A stretch of DNA of 64,000 nt from Corythoichthys intestinalis. Its lineage: Eukaryota > Chordata > Actinopteri > Syngnathiformes > Syngnathidae. The stretch is from the NCBI RefSeq assembly GCF_030265065.1, contig NC_080414.1:22935001-22999000 (forward strand), read 5' to 3'. Shown here piece by piece: positions 1 through 14,299 of the stretch (its first letter is position 1; each line of letters opens with the position of its first letter). The notes under the pieces are model-generated. The model was not told where the DNA came from, did not search any database, and saw only the letters and a program-made list of their open reading frames with translations. A program made the position numbers and the translations under genes.

Positions 1-1213
1 CCATCGCATGACTGCAGTGGTTTGTATAATTTGGTTAGGGTTAGACAGGTTAGGGTTTGACAGAATCCTCTCCTACACACACCAAAGTAGATCATACCCT
101 GACACATTCTTTCAAGAGGATGACACCACTCCACGCCCTAACACAAGCCTTTTTTAAATAAAACTATTAGGCTCATTTCTTAACAAAAAGATATCTTAAG
201 CACCCACAATTCTCCAGTTAAAAAATTCTCGAATCCACTAATAGATCAAGATGGCACATTTATGACCTCCTTATGACTGTAATTATAATTTTACAAGCCA
301 CTCTATGCTCTTCAGCTCATGTTTCACATTAGGGCACGTTTACTGGATGTAAACCTGAGCTGTGACCGTGTCTATGAGTCTGTTTAGTGTATCGTCCGTG
401 CAGCTGTTCACCTGCGCTTAGTTCACGGACGGATGCCGGAGCAGGTGGGGAGTTGCGGTGTGGCTCGTGTTACTTGCTGCACATTACAGGCAAGCTTCCA
501 AGTGTGGCTATAAAACAATCACTTACTTGTAAATTAAAAGGTCACTGGAAAGGGCAGCATTATATGTCCAAGTCTTACCAACCTCAACTCATTTTACTAT
601 CATTTATGGACTGTTGCCATGCTACCAGGAAGACAATGTTCCCATAGCCTAAAGATAAGAGATTTCCACACGCTGCAACTTGAGATACAATTTGAAATCC
701 AGGATGCTTCTTGGGTAAAGTTCTTGCAATAGTATATCTGACAATAAGCTGCCTTTACCTTTCACACCCAATAAGGTAACTTGCGGTTAACACACAAGAT
801 GGGAGAAGTGAAAAGAAAAATGTCAAAGAAATGCCACACCTTGATCCTAAAATACTATGCTAATTTGCCAGGGTCGATGTGGAATAATTATAAAGATCCC
901 ACAAATAAATTCTGTAACATTACATATATCATACATGTACGTACAGTATATTATCATAAATCAAAAAGAAGAACGAAACTTTAGCACCAAGTGGAAACAT
1001 GTCTTTTATCTCTAGACTATTAGTTCTTTTTCAGATAAGTGAGTTATACTCTGGACTGAAAATGCTGCAGTAAAAATGAGACTTCATTACAGTGACATCA
1101 CACAAGTAGACACCACCACAGCCTCTAAGGTATTTGGGAATGCAGGCCCAGCAATGTTTTGTGTTGATACAGAATGTGTGACAAGGTGTTAAGTGAAGAA
1201 AGAAAATCCTTAC
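1..1213. other. nck1 intron 2 (part), no recognised feature
   Basis: This stretch lies downstream of the nck1 first coding exon on the minus strand and continues out of the window. It is AT-rich with scattered short ORFs that resemble no protein family. I see no repeat termini, exon or RNA gene in it. Confidence 0.6.
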
Positions 1214-1439
1214 CCAGTGTGTCCTTGAGGTTTTTGACAATTGAAGCTTTCCTGGCACTGTTTTTCCTCTCAACGTAGTTGGACGGCACGAAGCCCGTTT
1301 TATTGGTGGCATTACGGACCCTCCACCAGGACTTGGAGTCATCGAGGAGCCAGAGGCGCTCATTCTTCTTGATGTCCAGCTCCTGGTCCTGTTGGGCCAT
1401 GTAATCAAACTTGGCGATGACAATCACCTCTTCCGTCAT
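1214..1439 (-). CDS. nck1: nck1 first coding exon (SH3-1 domain), partial gene
   Basis: NCK1 is a cytoplasmic adaptor with three SH3 domains and one SH2 domain that links tyrosine-phosphorylated receptors to actin regulators such as N-WASP and PAK. The exon encodes about 75 residues starting [17 protein letters not shown] and ending KNLKDTLG. It contains the whole first SH3 domain (ALYDY-like motif AKFDYMA, WW pair in SKSWWRVRN, and PSNYV). [19 protein letters not shown] and [11 protein letters not shown] fit NCK1 better than NCK2. On the minus strand a pyrimidine-rich acceptor ends at 1455, so the exon is 1214-1454 with 15 bases of 5' UTR before the ATG at 1439. The donor GT is at 1213-1212, after the first base of a codon, as in mammalian NCK1. 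The remaining exons (SH3-2, SH3-3, SH2) lie outside the window. Confidence 0.95.
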
Positions 1440-4400
1440 CTTGCACAACAGGAACTGGAGAAGACAAGGAACAGATGTCTTTTAAATAGTCTAATATTAG
1501 CTATTTTGCAGAAGTTTGAACGAAATGGCAAAACCCTACACCAACCTCTTTCATTAGGTCACAAATTTTTTTGAATAACCAAGGAACAGCCTACGGTAGT
1601 GAAGGCGATTGTAACATTCTGTTGGTCAGATCGTGTTTTGTCAAAGAGCCGGTTGTGGGAACGTTCCCGACGTCATACCTGCAGCGAATCCAAACTCATC
1701 AAGACTGTACAGCTAGTCCCCGGGTTACGATCGAGTTCCATTCCTACGCTGCCAACGTAACTCGAATTTCCGCTCAAGTTGGAAATAACCCTTTAAGTAC
1801 CCCTAGATCTCAAAATAACAATCCAAAAGTCCAAAAGTATTGTATTTTGTTTCATGATAGAGGATACACTGCCCTCTGATGGCAGTGTTGGGTCTAGCTG
1901 GACAGTCGCCTTGTATGACTGAAGAGCAGACTTCTGACATGGATAAAAGGATAGCTGCGCTTTGGTTTGGCCCACATCCGGCTGTAAATTGTTTCAGCTA
2001 ATATGTTTGTGTACGGATTTGTAATTAGGTTGAGAGCTACAGTTTGTGGACTTATGTGTGAGCGATTTGCTATGCGAATTATAAATATATTAGCATTAGT
2101 AGCATTTAAACTAGCGGACTTTTGTTAGGCAAATTGGGCTAATTTAATCTCCTAAATTTACATATCAGACTAGGTGGATGTTTGAACACCAATTGTTTTG
2201 TGTCAAGTGTTTTATTGTTAAAATGTGTGTCGTTTTGAGCATAAGTATGCATATGTGTGTTACAGCTTTACAAATTGTCAAAAGTTAAGGAAGTAAAAAG
2301 CTTCAAAAAGCACAATTGCCTTGATTGCTGTCTGTAAAGCTGAACAGCTTCACATTTAGTGAGGACAGAACACATAATATCAATAAAGTAAAAAATAAGA
2401 TACTGTGAGGTACAATAAGGTACTGTTTATGTCACGAGTCTCATACATTTGCTAACTTGTTCATCTGCCGCCCTTGTTGTGAATTTCTATACCTTTTGCA
2501 GGTATTTGTGTGTGTTTATTTTGTTGTCTTATTGGCTCTCTGCAAACCGCATAGGTTAGTATTATTGATCCCCGTCGACAGACGGTCACCGACCCATTTT
2601 GTTATTTCCCCTTTTCTTACTTTTCGGTCGCATGTATATTTGTTTGCATTTAATAAACTCTTGAATGCATCCCTCGGTTGTTGTCTGCTTTGAGGTCCAA
2701 CCTTATTTCCACAGTCACAGACCAGAACAGTGATCACTCAAATTTAAGACTTAAGTTAAGACTCCAGTCAGCCATATTCGGCCCAACTCACTCTTCAAGC
2801 ATTGCTACAGTTCAATAAATAGTTTGATATGCAAATAAAAACAGTTTAAGAGGCTTACAAGCCCAGACAGCTTTTTCCCTGCAGGGCAAAAATAATAAAG
2901 CCAAAAGAGAAAGAAACAACTTCACAGACAAAATCTTGCTAATAAATAATAAAAAATAAATAAATAAATAAATAAAAACAAGTGTGATTGTTCCAAATAA
3001 ATAGTCCGTGACAACAAATGTGATGGGTATTATTGCAATGCTCTTGAATTGGTTTGGCACTTTGGACCAATAACCATGTGGTGTGTGGTGATTTCTTTCA
3101 AAACAGTGACTTTAATGTTCTGAACAAACATTAGGTAACTATGAGTCCATAACGTCAATGTCGTTTTTGTTTTTCAGCTGTACAAGATTTGACTGAAATG
3201 GTCGCAGCTGTACCTGTACTGCATCAAAGCTGACGTCCCCAAGGGCTCTGACACTTCACTGTTGGCCTAAAAAAAGAAAAAGTACAATATTGATGCCAGA
3301 AGATTTTGAAATGAAGACCGTAACGTTCTCTATGGGAATTTGGGCAACACTGTCTATTTTCCGTCTCCGGAGTCTGAGTGTTAACATTAGTAATGTTACA
3401 GACATAAACTTCAAGATTTGTCTAAATACAATGGAGACCAGAAGAGCAGAATGCTGAATATATTCCAGCTGTTATTGCCAAAGTTTGTTCTCGACAGACC
3501 TAATTTCCTTTGGCCAAATGTGTTGTTGAAACAAGTTATAAACGACTATTGTTTGCAACTTTCAACACAAGAAGCTGCCAAAGAAATCCACTAGAATTGA
3601 CATTTTCTGATAATTAGTGTGAGGATTTCTTCCCCTAAGGAAACATCCAACGATCGTCCATTGTGTTGCATATAAAACTTACTTCAAACTGGAGCAGTTT
3701 GGATGATCATTTGTGCCAGCAATGTGTCTCCATTAGCAATTTCTCACATAAAAGTGATCAGGGACGAGTGTTTCAAATTAAACGTTGGACTTTTGCTTTC
3801 CGTAAACGCTTAATGCTGTGTTTGTGAGTTAAGACGTGCTTAGATAGGTAGGGATGTTGCTCGTCACAAGAACAGCAACACTCCCCAGGCATTCTCCAAG
3901 TATGTCACTACGATCCTCTAAAAACAAAGAGCAACTTTCAATCACTAGTCTTATGACAAATTCTACCATCAGTGCCGCTAAGCTGCACTAATGTGAAGCG
4001 TTTGGGTTAGCATCGGCGAGAGCAAAGAAGCATCGAAGCAGCTGTTTTCACCATTGCCACTATATGGTTGTTGGTTCTACCCTTAACCTAGAGACCGACT
4101 TAAGGAACCAGACACTGACCTCATTGATCGGGAGCTTTTGGTTTACTTTTCATTTGAGGCAATGGTGTCGGTCTCGGTTTCAACTGCAGCTGGCTCTGGG
4201 ACTAGCCCCGAACATGATCCTTGGCAAACACAAGGACCACAGGGAGCTAAACCAATTTTCAGCACGATTAGCCATGAGTGGTAATATAAATAAATAATCA
4301 CAAAGTTGCGGTTGAGCCTTCCCCAAGATCTTGAGGTGTTGAGGTATATATTGCCCTTGTTTCATCCAGGAAACAGTGCCTCCAGACATACAAATTCTTA

Positions 4401-7400
4401 ATAGAAATGAACCCTTACACCAAAAAGCCCAAACAAGCTCTGACTTTACAAAGTTTAAAGGAAAGGGACGCTCATTATTAGTGGTCTTTACAATTGAACA
4501 GCAAGTCTTTGGTTGGCAAGGATTTGGTTAAAAATCACACAGGGTTTAATCCAATGCTTTGATCCCTCAAAGTTTCCAAGTTATTTCTTTAAGATACGCA
4601 CATCCTCTTTTCGGCTAATGACTGGTGTCCATCTTTTATTGTATTGCGTATCACACCCAATGCTGATTTTTTTTTGGGTGCCGAATGTGCCGCTTCTTCT
4701 CTGGCAACATTTTTCCACATCTTTTACAGCCATACTTTTCTCTTTTTAACAGTCCCTCAGAGAAGAACGAAAGTAACAACGCTTTCCACAAATTTCCTTT
4801 TTCCAGTCGGCACCACAATCTCACTTCCCTTTAGCTACCGAGGGCCCTGGCACGCAGGGAGGCTAAACTGCACATTAACTCTGCAGTAACTTGCAGCCAT
4901 GCAGATGTGAGGGTGGATCAAAAAAAAAAAAAACCTGCAACAGATGCTGCGAGCTAATCGTTTAGTTGCACAGCTAAGGCCGCTTGCCGAGCCAAAGCCC
5001 TAAACGCCAGGGCAGACAGGTCAAACTGCTGCAACGGTGTCATATCCACGGTCCACTTGCCACACGCACTGTAAACTACGGACCAAATAAACCTCGTAGC
5101 ATTAATCTACTTATCTAGCCAAGTATTCAAATCCCTAACCCCTAAAAAAAAATCTTGAATATAAGACATTCAGAAGGAATATTTTTCTTTGCACCTTTTT
5201 GTTTTTACATATTTCAATATCATCCCTGAAATGAGGTCATTACCACCACCTTTTGGACAATTTCCTTCACGGAAACTTGTAAAAGCTTGCTGTAAGAGGT
5301 TGTATTTATTTAGAAAGGCAAGCCAATGAGAGAAAACCAAGATTTACCAGGTATGACAAGCAGTAGTACTTACTTGGGGACCATAGTTACAAAGGAAAAG
5401 ATGTCCTAAGTCAGTGGTTCAAATAAAATGGCCTTGGACTTTTGTGAAAAATAGGTAATTATATATATTGGAACAGACTCCCTGAAAATAACATATAGAA
5501 GAATGTATAGTAAAAACAGGACTTGCTGTTTTGTGGTGAAGGTCAACATGGGCGGCCTGACCACATGGGGCAGTGGACAGGTGGTCGAAAGTGGCGGCAA
5601 ATGAAAGGTTTTCCTTAGTTAAGTGTGGCTCTCATTTCCCCCTTTACATCTGTAAAGTTAAGGTAGTGACAAAGACCAACAAATAAAAGGAACATTCTTG
5701 TTATTTTTAACAAGATCAACTGAAGCATCCCTTCCGGTCATGTCACCCAAAGAATGCTAATTATGTCACACTTTTACATATTGTGTGACAAAGCTCGCAG
5801 TTAAGTAGGAAGCTGACAGAGGCCAACTTATCCGATGTCGTGATAGCAGCTGTGGGTCATAGACGGGTCACCCATTGAGATTATCAGTAATCCACTCGTG
5901 TTCACTACAGTGCTAACAGTGCTCACAACTGGCTTTCCAGTCACCAGTCCTTTGTACTAAAAAGGGGGCTGGAAAAGTTTAAATAAAAAAAAAAATTACA
6001 CCTTTTTTTTTTTACAACGTTTTCAATAACAATACTCTGAAAATGTGAACGAAACTATAGCGTTACTTTGTCATAGCAAGCCTTACATTTAATTAAGAAG
6101 CACAGATCTAACTAACAAGCATTAAAACAAAGTATTTATTGTTAAAAGATAGACATGATTAATATTTATAAACACCGTTAAAAAAAAAAAAAAATTTAAC
6201 CATGACAGAAAATGTCCACATGACCACAGAAAATTGTGTATATGTTAAAAAGTTGCTAAAGAAGCTCATCAGATAGAGACGATTATGACAATACACAATC
6301 TGAAAAAACTGACATGACCACTTCCGGCAAACCCACATCTGCAGACACAATCTGGGTTGCTGCAGGTTAAAGCGATAGATAAAGCCAGAAATGTTCATTT
6401 CGCAAGCTGGTGTCCCAATAAAAAGCAGACCTAGTGGATTCAATGCTGTCATGCATCACATATGGATACGCTAAAGGAGATCTCAGGCCAAACGATCTAA
6501 CAGTGTTGGATTTCAATAAATGACCCTGACTGTCTTAAAACGGGTTTAGTAAAATGATGTCACAAGTATGCCTGAAGCCTAATGGGACAAATATAGATCC
6601 ATCTTTGTCTGGGGGTGTAGGGAGGGTCGTAATGTTGCACAGCCAGATTGCTGCAGCAATGACTGACACAGCAACAGCATGAGCTCACAGGAGCAGACAG
6701 TAACCTAATCCCTGTGACAGCCTGCTAAAATCACAGGGCTCTCGCCTTCTGGAATGTGCTCTGTACGCTCTCTTGCCGCCTCTGGCACTGCGACACTTCC
6801 TGAGCCTTACACCGAATCCTCGATTTTTAGCCACAAGTCTTCTTACCACGGTCTCATGAAAGTGTGATGGAGCTCTTTTCACATGGAACTGCGGCAACTG
6901 AAGCCCATGGGACTGTATCTCATCACGGCTGTCCTAGATTCTCCCAAAACAAAACAGCAGCATCACAGCAAGGGGTCATGGGATACTTGGTGGGCCAGCT
7001 GTGAGACAGGAAGCATGGAAAGAGTGGTGAACGAATGATGGGAATATGCATTCTGACAGACTTCAGCCTTGACCTACCACACAAGTTCAGATTTCCTTTG
7101 TGTTGATGCAAAATGCCATTTTTTTCGTGGCTCAGTTCAAAAGGGGTTCAGAGCCAGTAGACACTTTTACATCAGTGCTCCTGTGATCATGTCAAAAGTG
7201 TATTTTTGAAGTCTCGAGCAGAGAAACAAAGCAGCACTAATGGCTGTGTCAAAACAGCTCTTGGGATCAATGCCTGCAGTGTAGAATGACCCAAAACAGA
7301 CGGTGGGAATTCACAGTGATTAACGACAGAGTTTGTAAGCTTTACTGTACACAGAATAAGCTTACAATTTACCACAAGGACTTAGTCACACACACACAAA

Positions 7401-10400
7401 AAAAAAAATTAAGTTATATATATATATATATATATATATCCTCTTCAATTATTGTCATTCAAACGCGGTGACAGTTAGGTGTGCAACCCACTTTCCCCAG
7501 CTGTGTGACTAGGGCTACGATCACATTGTTAATGTGAAATTGATTATTAGTCCGAAACTCGGGTAAACGGCTGGATTTCATCAGAAACTGCTCAAATAAA
7601 AGAAAATCATATTGCAACATTTTCACTTCCCATTTCATTACAACAAAGACCACGAACGAAGGATGTGCCCATGGCGACCACAGACGAGACATTCAAAAAC
7701 ATGAGTGTAGGGAAATGTGACCATGTCGACATTAGGAGAACAGCAGGCTAGAAAAGAGGCATGATGCCACACTAAATGAAGTATTTGATACACAAAGCTT
7801 TGAGGCTATAGCTGAACACAATGGCCCGATGTAAAAGAAGACCTGTTTCTTTAGACCCCACCTTGCTTTAGTGGAACCTCCAAATCCATCCAGCGTGTTA
7901 TTCGAGTTGCTAGCTGTTGTACTTGTTTTTGCTTGCAATGCACAAGGATTTAGGCTACACCCAAGCACAAAACAGGCCTTAGGATGACCTCATCAAATTA
8001 ACGCCACTGACAAGATGGGATTTTCCCTGATGACTAATGCAACCTTACAAAGACAGATTACTAGAATGTTTTGCTCTTGTGATGTCGAGCTACTTAACAC
8101 CCTCGTTTTCATTAGGGAAGCCATTAATTTAACACACAACACCCAATCTCTCCTTGCCAGGGATGTGCGCGGCTAGTTGTTTAATCGTTTAACCGCCTAC
8201 TCATAATTAAAAGTTTCGCATTTTACTAGTCCGTTAAACGCAGCATCATTAGCCCCTTTGAGACATGCATTGAACTTCAGTAGCCCTTATGTTTGAAAGC
8301 AATTTCCCAGATCGACTGCCATGAAGATGACACTGACATTAACCGGGTCGCGTCATAGTGTAATGTCCAGGACTTCACCGGGACGCGCCATGCATGAAAG
8401 CAGCCACTAAATTTCCCGGTCACAGCGCGAAGGCTGACAACGTAAATATCATGGCGAGACGATCGTCATTTCCTCTTTCTTCGCATTAAGATGAAAAGCG
8501 GTAAACAAACATCGCAATTATCAACTAGGCAAACTGAAAACATAGCAAAATTAAAACGGAAAGAAACATTACTAAATTAATTTGCTACTAAATCTTAGAA
8601 CACAGGAAGAGACAGCCCATTGTCCATCTTTGGAAATGTGTAGTTTACTTTGTTGCCAATGCCGACCAAAAATGATGTAATTTCCAGTTTATAAAATCCC
8701 GCCCCTGCCCTCCACGCACAGAGTCCCGAGTGGCCAACACCAGACAAGTCTGAAAGAAATGCGGTCCCCCACACCCCTCCACACACACGAAGGATGGGAC
8801 AGTGAGACAAAGTTTGGGGAAGTTTTGGCGAACGTACCAGAAATATATTTTTCTTTCAATTGCTTAGCTTTAGTCAGTTTTTGTTACATCAATAGAATTT
8901 TAATAAACTTCTGCTGAATGTTTGGGCTAAAATAGCTCGTAAATACGCAAAACTTTTGCATTTTTTTTATTTAATACTTGTATTATATTGCGAGTTTTCT
9001 TACTTATAGACTAGTCGCAAATAAAATCAGATTAGCTGGCAGGGAAATTAATCAAAATTCCCATCCCAACTCCTCACTCCACAAGCACCCTTCTGCAAAA
9101 GGCAATTGTTGCCATCAAAACAGTAGATCACTCGTAAAACTGCATGTTGATAACAGCAGACAGCGACTATTGAAATTTATACACCAGCTTCCGACACCCT
9201 AGAAAATACGAGCCCTCAGGTGCTGTCACAATAGGACTAAATAAGCCATTCGGGAAAAGGAAGTCAGTGAGAGACGCATGTTAGAACTTGTGTAAGGGTA
9301 TCTAGAGAGCAGAAGGCATTCCAGGTTGCATGTTGGTGAAACAAAACTCAGAAAATACAGTCATAATTTAGCACTATACCATGATGGGTCAATCACAGAG
9401 TCGATTTTAAATGAGCAGCGTCATTGTGAAAATTCGAGTGACCACATTTTGGTAAGCAGATCCTCATTTTCACACCAAGTCAGTGGCAAGAAAGCACTGC
9501 AAGTCAATAAAGGAAAACACAGCTGAAAGGAGGAAATGAAAATTGCTTGTCGCAAAATTAGAACTTTTATGCAAGCAAAAAGAAAACTAGAGTAGAAAGT
9601 CCCCACATCTTGTTTTTTTTTTTTTTTTTTTTTTTAAGAATATATTGGATGAGACAAAATGTAAAATTTAGATTAAAAGGAAATACTAAAAGAACATGCA
9701 TGAAAAAAATGCTAAACTGTGATAAGTTATTTATTACCTTATTTCTGACTCCTCTCAGGTGACCTTCAATGTTTACTATTAATATTCACATTATTTTTAT
9801 GCCTTCAAGCATTTAAGTGCAGTATAAAACTTAAAATTTATGAAAAGCATAAATGAAAATTGGAAAATGCTAGCCTTCAAACTTGAAAAAAGGAGATCAC
9901 ACAAAACACATGGCTGAAAAGGAAACTTTCCTAAGCCACTTAATAGAGTAGCGCGTCTCCAGCTTGTCATGTGACTGTGGAAATTTTGAGCCACATTAAC
10001 TTTTTTTCCCCTTTTGGGCTGTCACCAATAAGCACAGTTGGGATGGATTTTGGGCTGCTGGAGTCCGATGGGGGAGGAGGCGAGCACTTGAATACAAAGA
10101 GTCTGTCGCACGATAGTCATGAGCAGATAGAAAAATCAAAACAGCCAAAGCATATTGCCGTCAGAGTCAACATGGGCTTCTGGGTGAATGCAGATTAAAG
10201 TTAAAAAAAAAAAAAAAAAAGCGTGCTGGTGTAGCCTCACTGTTGCAGTGCCAACACGTTGCGCTGAATGAAGCATTCATGTAGTTATGAATTGTCATGT
10301 TATGAAATAGTGAATTATGGAACAGGCCACTTAAAAAAAAAAAGACAAAGAAAACACAGCCGAGCAGCTACATTTGACTTTCCAGTGACACTCCATGCAG

Positions 10401-11054
10401 AGTTTGATCAGTAAGACATCCTAAAGGGCTAGAGCTGCTTTCAAGTGTCTGGTCGCTACCACCTAAGTTGTCTGAAACAGTAGCATGCAGAAGGACTGTA
10501 AAGCAGAAACACTCACACCCCTCACAGGTGTGACCCTTTTGTATTTTTGTTGTAGCCAAAAAAACACGAAGAGCTGCATTGAATTAAACGGTACTGGATT
10601 CTAAACTGCGGGGTTAAAAACTAGAAAGAATAGTAGCAGTGTATAGTCTGAAAATTACGGTACGTCTCCTTTAGACATTCCATTTAATCCACAGGCAATT
10701 GTACAATTAAATAACAAAAACACTCACATAGGTCTTCACCAATCATGTTTAGGACATCCTAAACTCATACGTGCAAATGTCCCTCACCGACACTTAGAAA
10801 CATAATGAGAGACTTTCAAGAGGCCTATCAATCAGTGATACAATAATTACGCACACTGTATGACTGGGCAGACCCACCCACACTTTTGGTGTTCGGGCTT
10901 TGGCCCCAAGTGCAATAACATACATCAAAATACACACGTACAATAATGAATAACAGGCAGATACAAATACAATTACACAGCCTATAACTGTGTGTTTATG
11001 TGCGTGTTGGGTGGATGGGCGCATGTGATTCTGTCTGAATGGGTGTACTAAAAG

Positions 11055-12086
11055 CAGGGGTGTGCCATCTTAGGCACCCCACGAATCAATTGGATTAAGA
11101 TTCAGGGTGGTACGATTCGATTCTTGAATGATGATCACGGTATTGATGATGATCACTGTTATCACGATTATTGATGCATCGTAGATTACAAATTAATGAA
11201 GTAGACAAACAAATTTTTGTCCATCATTTATTTAAAATATCCTAATGATTCAACGGGAATAATGGAAACATGCCCATAAAACAAAAAGCTGCCCTTAAGC
11301 TGCTTTTTTATTTATTTATTTTTGCAAGAAAGTGCAAAAACATTAACCATTTTAAAGGGAGTACTTATTTTACTCGACAATACAATAAAATTTACACAGG
11401 TGGAATGAATTCCACATTTCTGGAAACAAAGTGTCTTTAGAAATAAGCCTTCTTTTAACCAATATACTTTTGTTTTCACAGATTCCTGTACTATTTGTAC
11501 TGTTTGTAGTGTTACCGCTGTACTTAATCATGGTTTTACACGTTCTGCATATGAAATACACGTTAGCGAATTAGCTAATTAGCTTAGCACTCGGCGCTAA
11601 CTATTAACACCTCAAAAACAACAACAATAAAGGCTAAACAGTACAAGAGGGATTGTGAACTCACCTCTTATAGACGCACACGGGCCTTAGCAACACACTC
11701 AGGACATTTTTCAATTGACATGTCTTGAAACTACAGCTGGAAATCAAAGACGAGGAGCAACGAACTATCTCTCTTCCCTCTCGCTCTAAAAAAATAACGT
11801 GCGCACAGAAGCATTCTGTGCCTGCCTGTCTCATACACAAATTTATTTTCCCATCTTTTGAAAAAGAGAAGCTCTCACTCAGTTACATGCAGCATCCATT
11901 ATAACGTGCGTGCGTCCGTTAAAGGTGTCCGGGCGGCAGACGTGTCTTGAATTTAATTCCGCTACAAGCGGCTGTCATAAAGTTATTAGGGAAAATCCAT
12001 CGTTTTTGAGCCTTTATGAATCGTAATCGAATCGTCACATGTCGAATCGAGATGCATGTAATAATCGATTTTTTGAAATTCCTCTA
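11055..12086. mobile_element. hAT-type non-autonomous element with exact 8-bp TSD
   Basis: The element starts CAGGGGTGTGCCATC and ends in CCTCTA. It is flanked on both sides by ACTAAAAG (11047-11054 and 12087-12094), the 8-bp target duplication typical of hAT. The interior has the GATTCGATTC and AATCGAATCG stretches seen in many fish hAT derivatives and no transposase ORF. The terminal repeats are diverged, yet the exact duplication argues for a real insertion of moderate age. Confidence 0.8.
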
Positions 12087-12992
12087 ACTAAAAGGACAGA
12101 CAAGACCTAGTATACATTATTTTCTTGTGAAAATGGTTGCTCAGAGAATCTGAATATGCAAATAATGAATTACTTAAACCATGATAACAGAGAAAATAAT
12201 GTTTAAACCCAATCACGTGCAGCCATTGGATAACAAACGTGACATCAGTCATGTCACGCGCATGGAGCAAATAAATGCTGATATGCTCGAAATAGGTAAA
12301 AAAAAGCCAACAAAATAGGAACACTATAGTTTCTGCTCCTTTGCAATATTGTCTGTCTTCTTTCCCCCATCTAACACTCAGACGAAGCCTATTGCACTTC
12401 CTCAATCAGTAAATCATTTAGAAGACATTGACGGCGGATAGCGCAGTCTGTAGCAATTAATTGCATGACGAGTATCGATGAGCCAAATTAGAAGGGGCTT
12501 CAAAACTTGTGTCGAGCAACACTGGGCATGTAAAATGAAGTGTCGTGTTAAAAGTGTGTATTTGCAAAAAAATATATCATGTGACCACTGACAAATGAAG
12601 CCAGACTGGCTGTTCATGAAAATATTACCCTATAGGAAGCAATCGGCACCTCCAGTCTCGAGGCATCGGCCACCACAGTCGATATGTCTCCACGACGTGT
12701 TCATCTGCCCAAAAATGGTCTTCAATAGTGTGGTCTGAGATCAGTATATGTCCAGCATCACAAAAATTGTATTCGCTAATAAATATCAATGACTCGACAC
12801 AAGTCACACAACCATCTTTAATGTCACATAATGTGTCGGCATGTATATATCCAGATATTTTTTACCCATATGTGACGTGTTATTTAATTATTTGTGCAAT
12901 GTGAACAGTGCAATTCTGATTTGTTCCAAATTTGACCCTGGCCTCGTGCATACGTTGATAGAAATCCGATAATTTTTTTGATTTTTGTCAGG

Positions 12993-13175
12993 CATGTCCA
13001 ACTGGGAGGAGACCCCGGGGCCGACCCCGGACACGCTGGAGGGATTATATCTCTCGGCTGGCCTGGGGACACCTTGGGATTCTTCCAGATGAGCTGGTGG
13101 AAGTGGCTGAGGAGAGGGCTGTCTGGGCCTCTTTGCTGAGGCTGCTGCCCCCGCGACCCAGATTCGGATAAACGA
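12993..13175 (+). repeat. Decayed LINE 3'-end fragment
   Basis: This GC-rich patch sits in an AT-rich intron. It carries motifs such as GGAGGAGACCCCGGGG, GACACGCTGGAGGGATTAT and CTGCTGCCCCCGCGACCC followed by CGGATAA. That block recurs widely at the 3' end of a fish non-LTR retrotransposon family, where it encodes the C-terminus (…WRDYISRLAW-like). The family assignment is from memory and should be checked. No intact frame remains. Confidence 0.5.
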
Positions 13176-13257
13176 GAGACGACGAAATTTTTTGATGCAA
13201 ACGCAAAATGTATATTGAGCTTTATGTCCCACAATGTGAAATTCTTGAGTAATGGAT

Positions 13258-13267
<10 letters not shown>

Positions 13268-13288
<21 letters not shown>

Positions 13289-13289
13289 G
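13268..13289 (+). repeat. Poly-G run (22 G)
   Basis: An uninterrupted run of 22 G follows a T run, in nck1 intron 1 just downstream of the LINE tail. On the transcribed minus strand it is poly-C. Confidence 0.9.
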
Positions 13290-13962
13290 TTGTCGTGTAA
13301 ACAGAACTACTGTATTTCCAAAATATTTAACTAAACTAGAAAACTACTTTGTTATTCTTATTTTACAAATTCAATCTCAAATACGCTTGTTCCACACATT
13401 TTTTTCTTTACAATAGGCCTCCCCAATGTCCAATTCGAATCTTAAAAATGTGTTTTTACATCTTCAAAAATCATAAATAAAAATAAAATAATCCAACTTT
13501 GTCACATTCCTATTTTATCTCGAGAAATATCCAAATATTACGACCTTACATTTAACATGCGTACTTTTGCCCAGAAAAATGAGACTACACAATGACACAA
13601 ACACATATTTGCAATTATTCATGAAACAAGGGCGTCTCACATTAGAAAATGCTAACACATTCGGAGATGCTAACTATCCTGATTTCTTTTCAGCAATAAC
13701 ACTGAGACACGTTTAGAGTGTGCACAACAAATTAATCTGGACTAACTTTCAAGTAGCACGTCGCACTGCTTTGCTGAAAGAACAATCCATCTGCTGTTTG
13801 TAAAAATAGTACACGGTTATGAGAGTCATGAGAGACTAGCCTCTGGTTAGCCACTGTGCGATGTGAGGTTACGTACGGTGAAGTGAAAAAGAGCTCGCCT
13901 CGGGGCTCTTCTCGATAACAAGCCTCACTGCGGCACCACTGATTTTACAAGGCACGCCTTAC

Positions 13963-14110
13963 CTTCTTTCGCCGGCGGCCACTTTTCTCCCTTATCTCTC
14001 TCTGTATGCAGCGCTTCCCGAAACAGCTGGTGATGTCGCCGGAGCGCGGCCAAGTTAAAGATTTTTCCACGTCAAGGACCTACGTTAGCCGCCGTTGGAT
14101 GTAGCATGGC
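13963..14110 (-). other. nck1: nck1 non-coding exon 1 (probable; 3' end defined, 5' end approximate)
   Basis: On the minus strand the sequence GCGAAAGAAG|GTAAGGCG gives a strong splice donor at 13962-13961. It lies at the edge of a CpG-rich segment (about 13.88-14.3 kb) upstream of the nck1 coding exon and in the same orientation. There is no long ORF, as expected for a 5' UTR exon. The link to nck1 is inferred from position and strand; the transcription start was not determined. Confidence 0.6.
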
Positions 14111-14209
14111 TGTACATATGCCAGCATAGCTCCGCGGCGTTAGCTTATGCTAGGCTAACTAGCTAGTTTCACCGCAAACTGTTCAGACACAGGTCCCGCC
14201 TACACCTCG

Positions 14210-14250
14210 TGCCATTGGCTAGTTCTAGATGAACGCTCTTCCGATTGGCT
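14210..14250 (-). promoter_or_regulatory. nck1 promoter with two CCAAT boxes
   Basis: Two minus-strand CCAAT boxes (ATTGG on the plus strand at 14214-14218 and 14244-14248) lie 30 bases apart, each in a GCCAAT context that suits NF-Y. They are 100-150 bases upstream of the proposed nck1 exon 1 in a CpG-rich segment with no TATA box, as expected of a housekeeping-type promoter. Confidence 0.55.
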
Positions 14251-14299
14251 GAGTGGGTTGTAGGTCAAATACGCGACAGCTGCTGATGGAGTTCCATGA

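Larger units (their letters stand above)
1455..13962 (-). other. nck1 intron 1 (12.5 kb)
   Basis: This is the intron between the proposed non-coding exon 1 and the first coding exon. It holds a clear hAT element at 11055-12086, a decayed LINE tail near 12993-13175 and a 22-base G run at 13268-13289. There is also a (TA)n tract near 7415-7439 and a T run at about 9614-9634. Two stretches look like old interspersed repeats whose ends I could not define. One starts near 1713 with a GC-rich motif (AGTCCCCGGGTTACG) and the other near 8157 with motif CAGGGATGTGCGCGG followed by TTTAATCGTTTAA. I see no other exon. Confidence 0.6.
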